A stretch of 64,000 nucleotides of DNA. It comes from Paenibacillus_AM sp052180255 (GTDB taxonomy: Bacteria > Bacillota > Bacilli > Paenibacillales > NBRC-103111). Below the pieces are notes generated by a model. The model saw only the letters and a program-made list of their open reading frames with translations, ran no database searches and was not told the DNA's origin. Shown here in pieces: positions 17,986 through 27,273 of the stretch (position 1 is the stretch's first letter; the number at the start of each line of letters is the position of its first letter). The DNA lies in NCBI RefSeq assembly GCF_052180255.1, contig NZ_CP197466.1, forward strand, positions 1,054,001-1,118,000, read 5' to 3'. The translations under genes were made by a program, and so were the position numbers.

Positions 17986-19407
17986 TTGGCGAATAGCAAG
18001 ACATTTGAAGAACTCGGAATATCAGATAATTGGGTTCAAGCCCTTCAACAATTGGATATTACAACACCAACACGGATTCAAGAGGAAGCATTCCCAGCGA
18101 TTCTAGCTGGAAAAGATATTATTGCACAATCCCAGACAGGTACAGGTAAGACATTGGCTTATGTCCTGCCTATTTTACAAAATATTGATACGTCATCAAA
18201 AAATGTACAATCTATTATCCTTGTACCAACACGTGAGCTTGGTATGCAAGTGGTGCGCGTCATTGAGCAGTTATCACAGAAAAGTGAAAGCGGTATTCGT
18301 GCACTGGGTCTGATTGGTGGAGCAGCATTATCCAGACAAGTAGATCGTCTGAAGCAGAATCCGCATATTGTTGTGGGAACGCCAGGTCGTATTCTTGAAC
18401 TCCTTAACATGCGCAAATTAAGTGTGCATCACGTACGTACAGCTGTTATTGATGAAGTGGATCAAGTCTTTATGCTAGGATCTGCGCATGATGTAGATAA
18501 AATTTTGAAGAAAATGATGCGTTCGCGTCAGCTGCTATTTTTCTCCGCAACGATTACTGATGACGTTCATCGCGTTGCAGAAAACCAGCTAACAGATCCT
18601 GTGAATATCGCGATTAATCCGAGTCAGCGCACTTCGGAAACAATTGAGCACGTGTATTTCGTTAGTGATGAACGTAATAAAATGGATACACTACGTCGTC
18701 TTGTTCATGCTTATAAACCGAAATCAGCGATTGTTTTTATTAATGCGGCTTCTGATGTAGACGATATTTTATCGAAAATGAAATATCTCGGTTTATCTGT
18801 TGAATCTTTACATGGTGAAGCGGGTAAAAATGAACGTGCACAAGTGATGCAGAATTTTAGAAGTGGCAAGTTCAAGCTGCTGCTTGCAACAGATGTCGCG
18901 GCAAGAGGGCTTGATATTGAAGGCGTAACGCACATTTTCCACTTCGACCCTGCACCTAATGCAGAGTATTATTTGCACCGTGTGGGTCGTACAGGTCGTA
19001 TGGGCAGACAAGGAACAGCGGTTTCGATCGTTACGCCGCCAGAAGTATGGATTCTAGATAAGCTTGGTAAGCAGCTTGGTATTCAAATAGAACCAAAAGA
19101 AATGTATGAAGGGAAAGCTGTTGCACCAGGTACAGGTGCTAAGTTACGATCTGCAGGACGCAGTGCGTCCGAGAGGGCTTCCCAAGCCGTTTCAACAGCG
19201 TCTGCAACAGCAGTAGCTAAGAAAGTCCCGGCTAGCCAATCTTCAGGTAAAGTGCCAAGCATTAGTACGGGTGAGAATAAGCCTAAAGCTGCTGTAAGCC
19301 AAATAGCACCTGTTGCTAAAAAGAAGAACAAAAATGAAGAAGCGCGTGCACGTAAAAATAAAGGGGCACCAAAGTGGCTAAAAGCGAAGGACAAAGAAAA
19401 TAACTAA
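17986..19407 (+). CDS. DEAD-box ATP-dependent RNA helicase
   Basis: 473 residues. All helicase motifs are visible: TTPTRIQEEAFP (Q motif), SQTGTGKT (I), PTRELG (Ia), TPGR (Ib), DEVD in place of DEAD (II), SAT (III), ATDVAARGLD (V), HRVGRTGR (VI). A basic, Ala/Lys-rich tail of about 90 residues follows, probably for RNA binding. The start is a TTG at 17986 with GAGG upstream; no better ATG exists. A cold-adaptation or ribosome-assembly role as for Bacillus CshB/YfmL is inference. Confidence 0.9.
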   Translation: MANSKTFEELGISDNWVQALQQLDITTPTRIQEEAFPAILAGKDIIAQSQTGTGKTLAYVLPILQNIDTSSKNVQSIILVPTRELGMQVVRVIEQLSQKSESGIRALGLIGGAALSRQVDRLKQNPHIVVGTPGRILELLNMRKLSVHHVRTAVIDEVDQVFMLGSAHDVDKILKKMMRSRQLLFFSATITDDVHRVAENQLTDPVNIAINPSQRTSETIEHVYFVSDERNKMDTLRRLVHAYKPKSAIVFINAASDVDDILSKMKYLGLSVESLHGEAGKNERAQVMQNFRSGKFKLLLATDVAARGLDIEGVTHIFHFDPAPNAEYYLHRVGRTGRMGRQGTAVSIVTPPEVWILDKLGKQLGIQIEPKEMYEGKAVAPGTGAKLRSAGRSASERASQAVSTASATAVAKKVPASQSSGKVPSISTGENKPKAAVSQIAPVAKKKNKNEEARARKNKGAPKWLKAKDKENN

Positions 19408-19408
19408 T

Positions 19409-19951
19409 ATGAAAAAAATAATGATTGCATTCGTTATTTTAATTGTTGTTCTTATACTGGCAGTCGTAGGGGTAGTCTGGTATGTGAAGCCTACTCAGGA
19501 GCTGACTTTGGATTTCAAGCCGTTTGTTATCCAAGATAAAATAAAAGAAGTCGTTCAATCCCGTAAAATGGAAGTCAGATTAACTGAACAAGAGATTAAT
19601 GATCTGCTAAAACAGCAGCTTCAGAACTATAAACAGTTACCTCATGACTTGCGTCTTACCGGAGCGAATTTTGACTTACAAGGGCAACAGCTCGTAATGG
19701 ATGCGAACGTGATATGGAAGGATCAGATACCTACTACACTCACACTTACTTTTGATGTGAACTGGCAAAATGGTTCGATTGTGATTCAGCATACAGGAAC
19801 CAAACTTAAGCAGTGGGACATATCAAAAAGCTGGCTATCTTTGCAGCCTATTACGATACCTATTGCAGATCACCTACCCCAAGTGATAGCTGTAAAAGAT
19901 GTTATTTTTGAAGAAGATGAAATTGTGTTTAAATTGAAGCTAGCGTTGTAG
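19409..19951 (+). CDS. YpmS/DUF2140-like membrane-anchored protein
   Basis: 180 residues. One N-terminal transmembrane helix (IMIAFVILIVVLILAVVGVVWYV) is followed by an extracellular domain with the LTEQEINDLL motif and FEEDEIVFKLKL end, typical of the YpmS-like family of unknown function. It starts 1 bp after the helicase stop and is probably translated from the same mRNA. The ribosome site is weak. A strong terminator follows. Confidence 0.7.
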   Translation: MKKIMIAFVILIVVLILAVVGVVWYVKPTQELTLDFKPFVIQDKIKEVVQSRKMEVRLTEQEINDLLKQQLQNYKQLPHDLRLTGANFDLQGQQLVMDANVIWKDQIPTTLTLTFDVNWQNGSIVIQHTGTKLKQWDISKSWLSLQPITIPIADHLPQVIAVKDVIFEEDEIVFKLKLAL

Positions 19952-19966
19952 TGCATATTCGAAAAT

Positions 19967-20008
19967 AAAGGGTGAGCAGTAGACGATGGTCTTCTGCTCA
20001 CCCTTTTT
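19967..20008. terminator. Bidirectional terminator
   Basis: AAGGGTGAGCAG pairs with CTGCTCACCCTT, with A-rich sequence on the left and TTTTTAT on the right. It separates the convergent YpmS-like and MMPL genes and can serve both. Confidence 0.85.
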
Positions 20009-20014
20009 ATGTCA

Positions 20015-22924
20015 TTAACCTTCTATTTCGACTGGTGCTACAGATGTGTCTTCCGTACTCGATTTTTTGCGGAAAGGCCACCAATTCGCTTCCCCGAATA
20101 TAGCGGTTAAGGAAGGGATCATCAGTCCCATCACAATTGTCGTATAAATGATTAGCCCAATTACAATGCCTGCCCCTAGCTGAAGTAATGTTGTAACGCC
20201 AGCAGGCATAAGTGCGGCGAATGTGCCTGACATGATGACAGCTGCTGACATGATGACCCCACCTGTAGATTTCATGGCTTTCAGGAGCGCGGGAATTACT
20301 TCACCAGGACGATACTGCTCTTTGAAGCGGGCCATGAGGAAGATGTTGTAGTCGACGCCTAATGCGACAATGATGACGAACAAGAAGAAGGAAACCGTCC
20401 AAGAAAGCCCTTGGTAACCTAACAGGTGAACGAAAATAAATTCTAGGATTCCCATCGTGACAAAATAGTTAAATAGTAAAGATGCAAGTAAGTATAACGG
20501 CATAAGTAAGGAACGAAGTTGCAGAGCAAGTACGATGTAGATCCCTGCGATCATAAGGGCTCCAGTTTTCAAGAAATCCGACCCTGAAATGCCCTTGAGC
20601 TCATGATACTGAGCAGTTGTTCCCGCAATCTTTATTTCAGCATTTTGAATCGCTGAACCTTTTAAGCTTTGTGTAACTGTATCATGTAGGACATCAATTG
20701 TATCCATCGCTTCCTTTGAATATGGATTGATGGAAAGGACGACATCGAGCTTAGCAATTTTTCCATCTTTGGACATATACATATCCAGTGCTTTACTTAA
20801 ATCGTTGGATTCTTCTAATAGATCTTTAGGCATATACCAACCTACAATCTGGTTAGTGCTATTATCTGCTATGCCTTGTTGCGCATTTACGACTTGTTTA
20901 ATGCCATCAGAAATTTTTGTTAGACCTGTAGTCCCCTCGCCAAGGCCACTTGAGAATTGACCAAGACCATTCTTAAGCTCACCTACGCCTGTTGCCACTT
21001 GCGTTTGGCCAGCAGCAAGCTGCCCAAGTCCGTCTGCGATTTTCTTCGTAGGTCCAGTAAGCTGAGATAGTCCTTGTGTAAGACTTTTCAATCCATTGGA
21101 TGTCTGGGATAATCCGCCGGTTACACCCTGATTTTTAGCGACTAAAGCTTGATAGCTAGGATCGTTTACAAGTTCAGGGAATGATTTCACAAGATTATTT
21201 AAATCAGCATTCATGGATTGCGAAGTTTGCTCCAACTGTACAGCTGCTCCTGAAAGCTGCTGGGCGCCCTCATTCGATTGAGTTATGCCTCCTGCAATTT
21301 GAGATAAACCCCCTTGTGTTGTTTTGAGATTGTCTGCAATTTGATTGGCCCCTTGCAGCAGCTTGTCGAGGTCACCTGTTTTGCTATCGATTTCAGTCTG
21401 TGCTTTGTGTAATCCATCCCCAATATGATTAACCCCAGTTCCGATCTCAGTTAAGGCTTGATTGGTTTTGGAGAGTTGGTTAGGAACCGTTAATTCAATA
21501 ATCTGCTTACCAAGTGGACGCGCTGCAGATCGTACCTCACGGACATTCGTGAGTTTACTTGCATCAGCACTCGCTCTCTCTAGAGCAGCCAAGGCTTCAG
21601 GTGAGCGCATGGATGTATGAGAAGATATAGCGATTGTTACAGGTAACACTTCGCCGGAAGAAAATTTCTCTTCGACTTTACGGAAACCTTTGACAGCTGA
21701 TGCACTCTGATCCATTTCATCCAAATCATCAAAAGAGCGACTTCCTTGATATAACATAATAAATGGCGATAGAACAATTAAGCAGACGAGCAGTACAACA
21801 CCTGATCGCTTGACGGCTAGGTTACCCATGACCCCCCAAAGTTTAGAGTCATGATGCTTCTCTTGGCCTGGTTTCACACGAATCGGCCAGAAAAGTTTAG
21901 GTCCGAAAATAAGCATAATCGCAGGGGTTAATGTAACAGCGGCCAGCAGGGTAACGGCCATTCCGATGGCGACACCAGCAGCAGATTGGTATAAGCCGAA
22001 TTTAGCAAAACCGATAAGGAAAAAAGCAATAAAGACGGTGCTGCCTGCAAACATGACGGTTTTACCGACGGTTTTGATCGTATTAATCAAAGCCTCTACA
22101 CGATCAGTCGTATGTGTTAATTCCTCACGGAATCGGTGAATAAGTAAGATGCAGTAATCCGTACCCGCTCCGAATAAGACAGCAATCAGGAATGTCTCCG
22201 TAAAAGATGAGACGGGAAGTCCCCAATAGGTAAATGCTGCGATGAGGCCACGACTCAAAATCACAGATATCCCAATTGTGACCAGCGGTACAAGTGGTGC
22301 GATGGGTGATCGAAATACGATGAGGAGAATGACGATAACAAGGATTACGGTTAAGAGTTCACTCCTGGCAAGGCCTGCCTCAGTAGAATGATTATAGTCG
22401 AGGAAAATTGGAGCAGATCCGGTAAATTCCACTGTTGCACCTTGTGGTGTATCTGTAAAAGCTTCTTTGACAAGTTTCACAGAATCTCCTGTACTTGCAA
22501 CTTGAACCTCCTTCGGAAACTCGACAATGATCATTTCGGTCGATTTGTCCTTGGAAAGAAATTTCTCTGCAATGGCAGGATCTGCTGAGGCTGATAATAC
22601 CCCTGCTATCCCAAGTGAAGCTTGATTGTTTGTTAATGTACTGACTTTGTTTTGTAACCAAGTTCGATCACTGTCTGTAAGCCCACCTTCTCGATTTAAG
22701 ACGACAACAGCATTAGATTTGGACTTGTGGTCAGGAACCATTTGTTCCAGAATTTGATGGGCTTGAACAGACTCAGCATCCTTCGGAACGAACTTCCATT
22801 CGGTAGCTCGAACAATTTGCTTTAAGTCCGGAAAGACGAGCACGGATGCAGCTGCGATCATGATCCATACTGCTACGATTAACCATTTGAATTTCGCTAA
22901 ATTTCTTAACCAAGCATCAATCAC
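20015..22924 (-). CDS. MMPL-family RND exporter with long coiled insertion
   Basis: About 969 residues. Two blocks of six helices, each preceded by one helix, enclose two outside domains, the RND/MMPL layout. The first block has FGAGTDYCILLIHRFREE and the second ALGVDYNIFLMARFKE, carrying the aspartates of the proton relay. Between them lies a roughly 250-residue region rich in Gly-Leu-Gln heptads, like the YhgE/Pip insertions. GTG 22924 has GGAGGT 7 bp upstream and is a better start than 22939. The divergent TetR gene and paired operators indicate inducible export of lipids or drugs. Confidence 0.9.
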   Translation of the reverse strand: MIDAWLRNLAKFKWLIVAVWIMIAAASVLVFPDLKQIVRATEWKFVPKDAESVQAHQILEQMVPDHKSKSNAVVVLNREGGLTDSDRTWLQNKVSTLTNNQASLGIAGVLSASADPAIAEKFLSKDKSTEMIIVEFPKEVQVASTGDSVKLVKEAFTDTPQGATVEFTGSAPIFLDYNHSTEAGLARSELLTVILVIVILLIVFRSPIAPLVPLVTIGISVILSRGLIAAFTYWGLPVSSFTETFLIAVLFGAGTDYCILLIHRFREELTHTTDRVEALINTIKTVGKTVMFAGSTVFIAFFLIGFAKFGLYQSAAGVAIGMAVTLLAAVTLTPAIMLIFGPKLFWPIRVKPGQEKHHDSKLWGVMGNLAVKRSGVVLLVCLIVLSPFIMLYQGSRSFDDLDEMDQSASAVKGFRKVEEKFSSGEVLPVTIAISSHTSMRSPEALAALERASADASKLTNVREVRSAARPLGKQIIELTVPNQLSKTNQALTEIGTGVNHIGDGLHKAQTEIDSKTGDLDKLLQGANQIADNLKTTQGGLSQIAGGITQSNEGAQQLSGAAVQLEQTSQSMNADLNNLVKSFPELVNDPSYQALVAKNQGVTGGLSQTSNGLKSLTQGLSQLTGPTKKIADGLGQLAAGQTQVATGVGELKNGLGQFSSGLGEGTTGLTKISDGIKQVVNAQQGIADNSTNQIVGWYMPKDLLEESNDLSKALDMYMSKDGKIAKLDVVLSINPYSKEAMDTIDVLHDTVTQSLKGSAIQNAEIKIAGTTAQYHELKGISGSDFLKTGALMIAGIYIVLALQLRSLLMPLYLLASLLFNYFVTMGILEFIFVHLLGYQGLSWTVSFFLFVIIVALGVDYNIFLMARFKEQYRPGEVIPALLKAMKSTGGVIMSAAVIMSGTFAALMPAGVTTLLQLGAGIVIGLIIYTTIVMGLMIPSLTAIFGEANWWPFRKKSSTEDTSVAPVEIEG

Positions 22925-22975
22925 ATTGTTTACCTCCACTTTATTTTTGATTAGTCATTTATTCGGGATGATCTA

Positions 22976-23026
22976 TTTATAATAAAAAAATGACTGAAGG
23001 TCAAGAGTTTTTTTGACTCGTGGTCA
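22976..23026 (-). promoter_or_regulatory. Promoter of the MMPL gene with two TetR-type operators
   Basis: On the minus strand TTGACC (22999-23004), a 17-bp spacer and TATAAA (22976-22981) form a good promoter. Two copies of the palindrome TGACTNNNGGTCA occur at 22991-23003 and 23014-23026, 23 bp apart centre to centre (about two helical turns). The first covers the -35 box and part of the spacer. These are the probable binding sites of the divergent TetR protein. Confidence 0.7.
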
Positions 23027-23075
23027 TTATATAAAAGAATATGTCTCTAGTTTTTGAACTATGAGTCATTTTATA

Positions 23076-23104
23076 TTGTAAGCATCCTAACTTTCATCTA
23101 TAAT
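23076..23104 (+). promoter_or_regulatory. Promoter of the tetR-family gene
   Basis: TTGTAA at 23076-23081, 17 bp, TATAAT at 23099-23104. It lies downstream of the two operators and about 30 bp before the regulator's start codon. A half-site GAGTCA at 23063 is just upstream. Confidence 0.6.
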
Positions 23105-23135
23105 TGTCCTAATTCAAGAATGACAGGAGAAGCTC

Positions 23136-23720
23136 ATGAAACGTGAAGAAAAGAAGCGTATTACTCGTGAAAAAATCATACAAACAGCGATGAATTTATT
23201 TGCGGAGCAGGGTTACGAGGAGACGACGGTTCATCAAATCACAGAGCAGGCAGGAGTGGCAAAAGGTACTTTTTTTAACTACTTCGCTTGCAAAGAAGAT
23301 ATTTTTTGCGATATTCAGATTATGTTTGCGGTTGAAGAGGTTCGAATTATCAAAGATAAACCAGGGCCTTTAATTCCGCATTTTCGCAATCTCATTATGT
23401 CTATCGATCATCAAATTAGGCTGAGTCGCCCACTAGTGCTCGCCGTCTGTCAAGGGAATCTAAAGAATGTGAATTCCATTCAAAATCTAGTCGAACAGAT
23501 CGAGGAGCTGAAAGAAGCTCTTACTGAGGTGGCTGCAGTTGGCCAAGAACGCGGAGAGTTTATCATATCCATGCCGCCTGACATGATTGCAGAACTGGCC
23601 ATTCAAACTTTTCTTGGCGCTAGATTACTGTGGAGTATCGGACGTGGCGATGAGGACATGAGTGGACATATGGCAGTTACTTTCGAACTGTTCTTTAGAT
23701 CCATAGCTCTGCATCCGTAA
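23136..23720 (+). CDS. TetR/AcrR-family repressor
   Basis: 194 residues. The N-terminal HTH is complete (ITREKIIQTAMNLFAEQGYEETTVHQITEQAGVAKGTFFNYF, residues about 9-50). The rest is the helical ligand-binding domain with no recognised specificity. ATG 23136 has AGGAGAAG upstream. It is divergent from the MMPL exporter, and the TGACTNNNGGTCA pair between them is the likely operator. Confidence 0.88.
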   Translation: MKREEKKRITREKIIQTAMNLFAEQGYEETTVHQITEQAGVAKGTFFNYFACKEDIFCDIQIMFAVEEVRIIKDKPGPLIPHFRNLIMSIDHQIRLSRPLVLAVCQGNLKNVNSIQNLVEQIEELKEALTEVAAVGQERGEFIISMPPDMIAELAIQTFLGARLLWSIGRGDEDMSGHMAVTFELFFRSIALHP

Positions 23721-23747
23721 TATGTCGGTAAGTTGTTTGGTAGAATT

Positions 23748-23798
23748 GAAAAAGGGCAACCTTATAAGGTCTTAAATGACCTTAGGGTTGCCCTTTTG
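23748..23798. terminator. Bidirectional terminator
   Basis: AAAAGGGCAACCTTATAAGG and its complement (CCTTAGGGTTGCCCTTTT) form a long stem between the convergent tetR and FAD oxidoreductase genes. Confidence 0.85.
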
Positions 23799-23823
23799 TA
23801 TGCTTCAAATCTTCAATTTGAAT

Positions 23824-25629
23824 TTATTTATGATCACTTTTAGACGGCTTTGTCTTCTCATCGTGAGATGGAGAGGCGGTCGGAGTGTGAGTTGGAGAAG
23901 GGCTTGGTGTTGCTGCTTTTTTGGCAGGTGCATGTTTACTAACATAACTCGGGAATAAAATTGTGCCATCATTGAGTTTCGTAATTTCGTCATCCGTCCA
24001 TCCTGCAAGTTTATTCTCGCCTTTGATGCCGGTGAGCTTAATTTGGTATCGGCTCGCTAAGTATTGATGAAGCTGAGTCATATCCTGTTCTTTCAGTTCT
24101 TTAAGCTTTTTCTTGCCTTTGATTTGACCGAGCATGACACCAATGGATTCAGCTGCAATAGACGTGTTAGGTTGGATTCGAGCAGAACCATAGGCAATCG
24201 CAGAGGAACCTACATTTTTCCCAGCTGTAATGACATTATCATAGTTAGGGAGTAGGAAGCTGCGCAGCGGCATGCCGTATTTATCAGGACGCCCCATTTC
24301 AATGCCGCCTTTAACGTCTGTCACTCCCTGGAGATCTAGCGGATAGCCGGCAATACTGACGTTATCCCAGAACATGTGACCACCTAACATATCGGATGGC
24401 TGCAAGACATAGTCGGTTTCATAATGATTGTATTCTCGGATGTAAGGATAACTTGGCTGCTCACCTAATTCGGCATTTTCCCAACCAACCAACGTTTTAC
24501 GGAAATGCTCTAAGATGAGTGCTGTTTCTTTATGACCTAGATCAACAGCGGTTGCAATCGAATCTGGTTTGGAAGGATCGATATTGTACACGAGAAGGGC
24601 GTTAATAATGACATCGCCATCTCGTTGGTGAAGGGCATTAAGACCCCGTAAGCGCACACGCTCATTGCTAGGTTTATAGCTGTCTGTAATTTTACTAAGA
24701 TCAATTGCGAACGTTTCGTTCACATAGCCGGAGCCGTATTTAGCTAGACGCTCTTCTTTAGTGAGTGCATTAAAGCTTGCATTAAATTTGCTCCAATTGA
24801 CATTTTTAAATTTCATCATCATACCTGAGCTCATGTATTCCACTTGTTTAAGTGCATACAATTTTTCGAGTCCAGGTAATCGTTTGGTCTTTAATTGACT
24901 AAGGAGTGCTGCATAATCCGTGTTATCGACCCAGTAGTTGGCCGAGATTTTTTGAGCGCCATGTTCTTTTGACTTATAAGTAAGATCCGTAATATGTAAT
25001 TGTCCGTCGCTTGAAGTTGATGTCGCGATATCGGTAATTTGGACATTGGATTCAACTGGAATGGAACCGCGAAGTTTATCGACATATTGCTCGAATTCAC
25101 GTAATTTTCGAATTTTTCCTTGTTTGAATCCGTCGAATAGACCTTTAACTCGACCTTGCAGCAAGCTTTTTTGTGCGCCGTCGCGAGCTTCATCCAAGAA
25201 TAGCATTTGACCTTGAAGAAGCTGTCCACCAAATGCATCACGGGGATCAATAATTTTCACGGATAATCCTTCATCTGCTGCAGCACGTGCTAAATATAGT
25301 CCTTCAATTTCACTGCCAATCATCACGATATCGTATTTATCGGTGCTGTTAGTTGTTTGATCCGTTGGTGAAGGGGGAGCAGTAGAAGTAGAATCTTTGC
25401 TGGCACCCGGTTGTGGCGTGGAGTCAGCAGATTTATTGGCTTCGTGACTTGTTTTTTCGACCGAGCCCTTCTCATTTTGTCCATCTTTACTTGAAGATTC
25501 TGTTGATGGTGAAGTAGTTGATCCACGATCGGGTAATGCTGCCCAGACAATGCTTCCTACAGCGGCTATACATGCTAGGCTGAGCAGTACGAGTAAGGAT
25601 ATTTTTTTGATATGATGTGGAATTTGCAT
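23824..25629 (-). CDS. Membrane-anchored, outside-facing FAD-dependent oxidoreductase
   Basis: 601 residues. An N-terminal hydrophobic helix (ISLLVLLSLACIAAVGSIVWA) precedes a Ser/Thr/Pro-rich linker of about 60 residues. An FAD-oxidoreductase domain of the PF12831 kind starts at about residue 82 (YDIVMIGSEIEGLYLARAAA) and ends with GKNVGSSAIAYGSARIQP. The C-terminal tail is again Ser/Pro/Thr-rich. The dinucleotide motif is degenerate (GSEIEG instead of GxGxxG). ATG 25629 has AAAGGAG 9 bp upstream. Substrate unknown; the linker suggests it works outside the membrane. Confidence 0.8.
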   Translation of the reverse strand: MQIPHHIKKISLLVLLSLACIAAVGSIVWAALPDRGSTTSPSTESSSKDGQNEKGSVEKTSHEANKSADSTPQPGASKDSTSTAPPSPTDQTTNSTDKYDIVMIGSEIEGLYLARAAADEGLSVKIIDPRDAFGGQLLQGQMLFLDEARDGAQKSLLQGRVKGLFDGFKQGKIRKLREFEQYVDKLRGSIPVESNVQITDIATSTSSDGQLHITDLTYKSKEHGAQKISANYWVDNTDYAALLSQLKTKRLPGLEKLYALKQVEYMSSGMMMKFKNVNWSKFNASFNALTKEERLAKYGSGYVNETFAIDLSKITDSYKPSNERVRLRGLNALHQRDGDVIINALLVYNIDPSKPDSIATAVDLGHKETALILEHFRKTLVGWENAELGEQPSYPYIREYNHYETDYVLQPSDMLGGHMFWDNVSIAGYPLDLQGVTDVKGGIEMGRPDKYGMPLRSFLLPNYDNVITAGKNVGSSAIAYGSARIQPNTSIAAESIGVMLGQIKGKKKLKELKEQDMTQLHQYLASRYQIKLTGIKGENKLAGWTDDEITKLNDGTILFPSYVSKHAPAKKAATPSPSPTHTPTASPSHDEKTKPSKSDHK

Positions 25630-25723
25630 GCGCGAGACTCCTTTTGATCCATTAATAGAATTAGAATAGCATGGCAAATGTGGATTTCATATGTATTTTT
25701 TGTAAAATTCCAATATTTCAGTA

Positions 25724-25764
25724 GAAAAAAAGCACTCCAACGTCTTCAAGACGCGAGAGTGCTT
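25724..25764 (-). terminator. Terminator of the aminotransferase gene
   Basis: AGCACTC (25731-25737) pairs with GAGTGCT (25757-25763), with an inner CGTCTT/AAGACG stem. On the minus strand it is followed by a run of seven T. It lies just after the aminotransferase stop. Confidence 0.8.
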
Positions 25765-25795
25765 CTTTCGCTTACTTGTATATCTTGGAAAAATA

Positions 25796-27106
25796 TTAAT
25801 GGGTAGCTTTAACGGTTTCTAAATCTTGTACACCTTGATAGATGAGATTGAACAGTTCTTCAATGTTTTCTTCTTCAATACAGGAGAATGCAACACGAAG
25901 GTCTGTTTCACCCAAAGCGATTGTTCCGATTCCGTATTGTTGTAACAAGTGGGTACGCAGCGTCTCGGCATCGATCGTTTTGAGTTTGAGGCACATGAAG
26001 TATCCGGAGTTGAATGGATAGTAGTCCCATGCACTGTCAAATTTGCCTGTGTCGAGCAAATGCTTCACGCGATTCGCACGGCCTTTCATGATCTCGAATT
26101 TCTCTTGCTTTTGAGCAGCAAATTCAGGAGATTTAAGGGCATGTAGTACGAATGTTTGGGTAGGGTGTGGACCGGATGAGATTGTCGCACGAATGATACC
26201 CATTGTTTTTTGCTCAAGTGCGCTAAGCAAGGCTTCACTTTTGCCTGCATATGTAATGAAACCAACGCGGAAGCCCCATACATATTCTTCTTTTGTTGCG
26301 CCGTCAACTTTGATCGCAAGTACGCGAGGGTGAAGATCAGCTAGTTGTCCAAACAAAGACTCTTGCAAGGAATCCTCAAAGAAAAGTCCAAAGTATGCAT
26401 CATCGGTTACCACGACAACGTTAATGCCTGCATCTGCACCAGCTTTAATTGCTGCCACGATTTCTTGACCTTCAGCTGGATTTGGCGTATAACCTGTTGG
26501 GTTATTCGGGAAGTTGAGCACGACAAATGCTTTGCCTTTATCTTGTTGAGCTAAGATTGCGTGCTTCAAGCCCTCTGCATTGAATGTACCTTGCTCATTA
26601 TATAAAGGATAATTGACAATTTCAGCTCCACGACGAATACCGAAAGTTAATTCGTAATTTTCCCAATTCTTATCCGGGATAATGACTGCATCACCGGCAT
26701 CAGCAAACAAGTCAGCTGCAACGCTAAGTCCATGCGTCAAGGCATTTGTTACGAGTGGGTTACCAAAAAGCTTGCCTTGCAAGGATGGATTTTCCTCAAC
26801 CATTTTCGCTCTCCATGCGGCACGCAGTTCAGGTTTCCCTGCTGGTGGAGCGTATTCGTAAATGTCCTTAGGCGCATAGGAGGATAGTGTGTCTTGAATG
26901 ACTTTAAGATGCATCGGTTGGCCATTTTCAATCGCAATACCGATGGTTGCATTGAATTTAGTAGCTTTTGCTTTCGCTTCTGCTGACTGGCTTAGAATGC
27001 CTTCTTTCGGGAAGTAAATCAATTTACCTAGATCGGAAAGCATTTCGTACACATGTGGGTTTTCGCGTTTCAATGTTTCGTTAAGCGTCTGGGCAAGCTC
27101 ATTCAT
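25796..27106 (-). CDS. Class I/II aminotransferase
   Basis: 436 residues. The PLP fold is clear: NFPNNPTGY (Asn contact), VVVTDDAYFGL (Asp to pyridine N), and DGATKEEYVWGFRVGFITY, where the lysine in ATKEE is the likely Schiff base. The C-terminal arginine region is DLRVAFSCIEEENI. It fits an aromatic or kynurenine-like aminotransferase of unknown substrate. ATG 27106 lies 9 bp after GGAGG; ATG 27115 would overlap the ribosome site. It is a single-gene transcript ended by the hairpin at 25724. Confidence 0.88.
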   Translation of the reverse strand: MNELAQTLNETLKRENPHVYEMLSDLGKLIYFPKEGILSQSAEAKAKATKFNATIGIAIENGQPMHLKVIQDTLSSYAPKDIYEYAPPAGKPELRAAWRAKMVEENPSLQGKLFGNPLVTNALTHGLSVAADLFADAGDAVIIPDKNWENYELTFGIRRGAEIVNYPLYNEQGTFNAEGLKHAILAQQDKGKAFVVLNFPNNPTGYTPNPAEGQEIVAAIKAGADAGINVVVVTDDAYFGLFFEDSLQESLFGQLADLHPRVLAIKVDGATKEEYVWGFRVGFITYAGKSEALLSALEQKTMGIIRATISSGPHPTQTFVLHALKSPEFAAQKQEKFEIMKGRANRVKHLLDTGKFDSAWDYYPFNSGYFMCLKLKTIDAETLRTHLLQQYGIGTIALGETDLRVAFSCIEEENIEELFNLIYQGVQDLETVKATH

Positions 27107-27273
27107 TCGATTCATCCTCCATGGTTACAACACATTTTTGTGCCATCATTATATCATTTCCGGATAGACTAGTCACCGTTAGAAATGACTATGAATGGAA
27201 GAAAATTGCTAATTGTATGGGAAGTTTTGTATTCTGTCATGGAAAATATCTGAATAGACGATTTAATTCCGTA

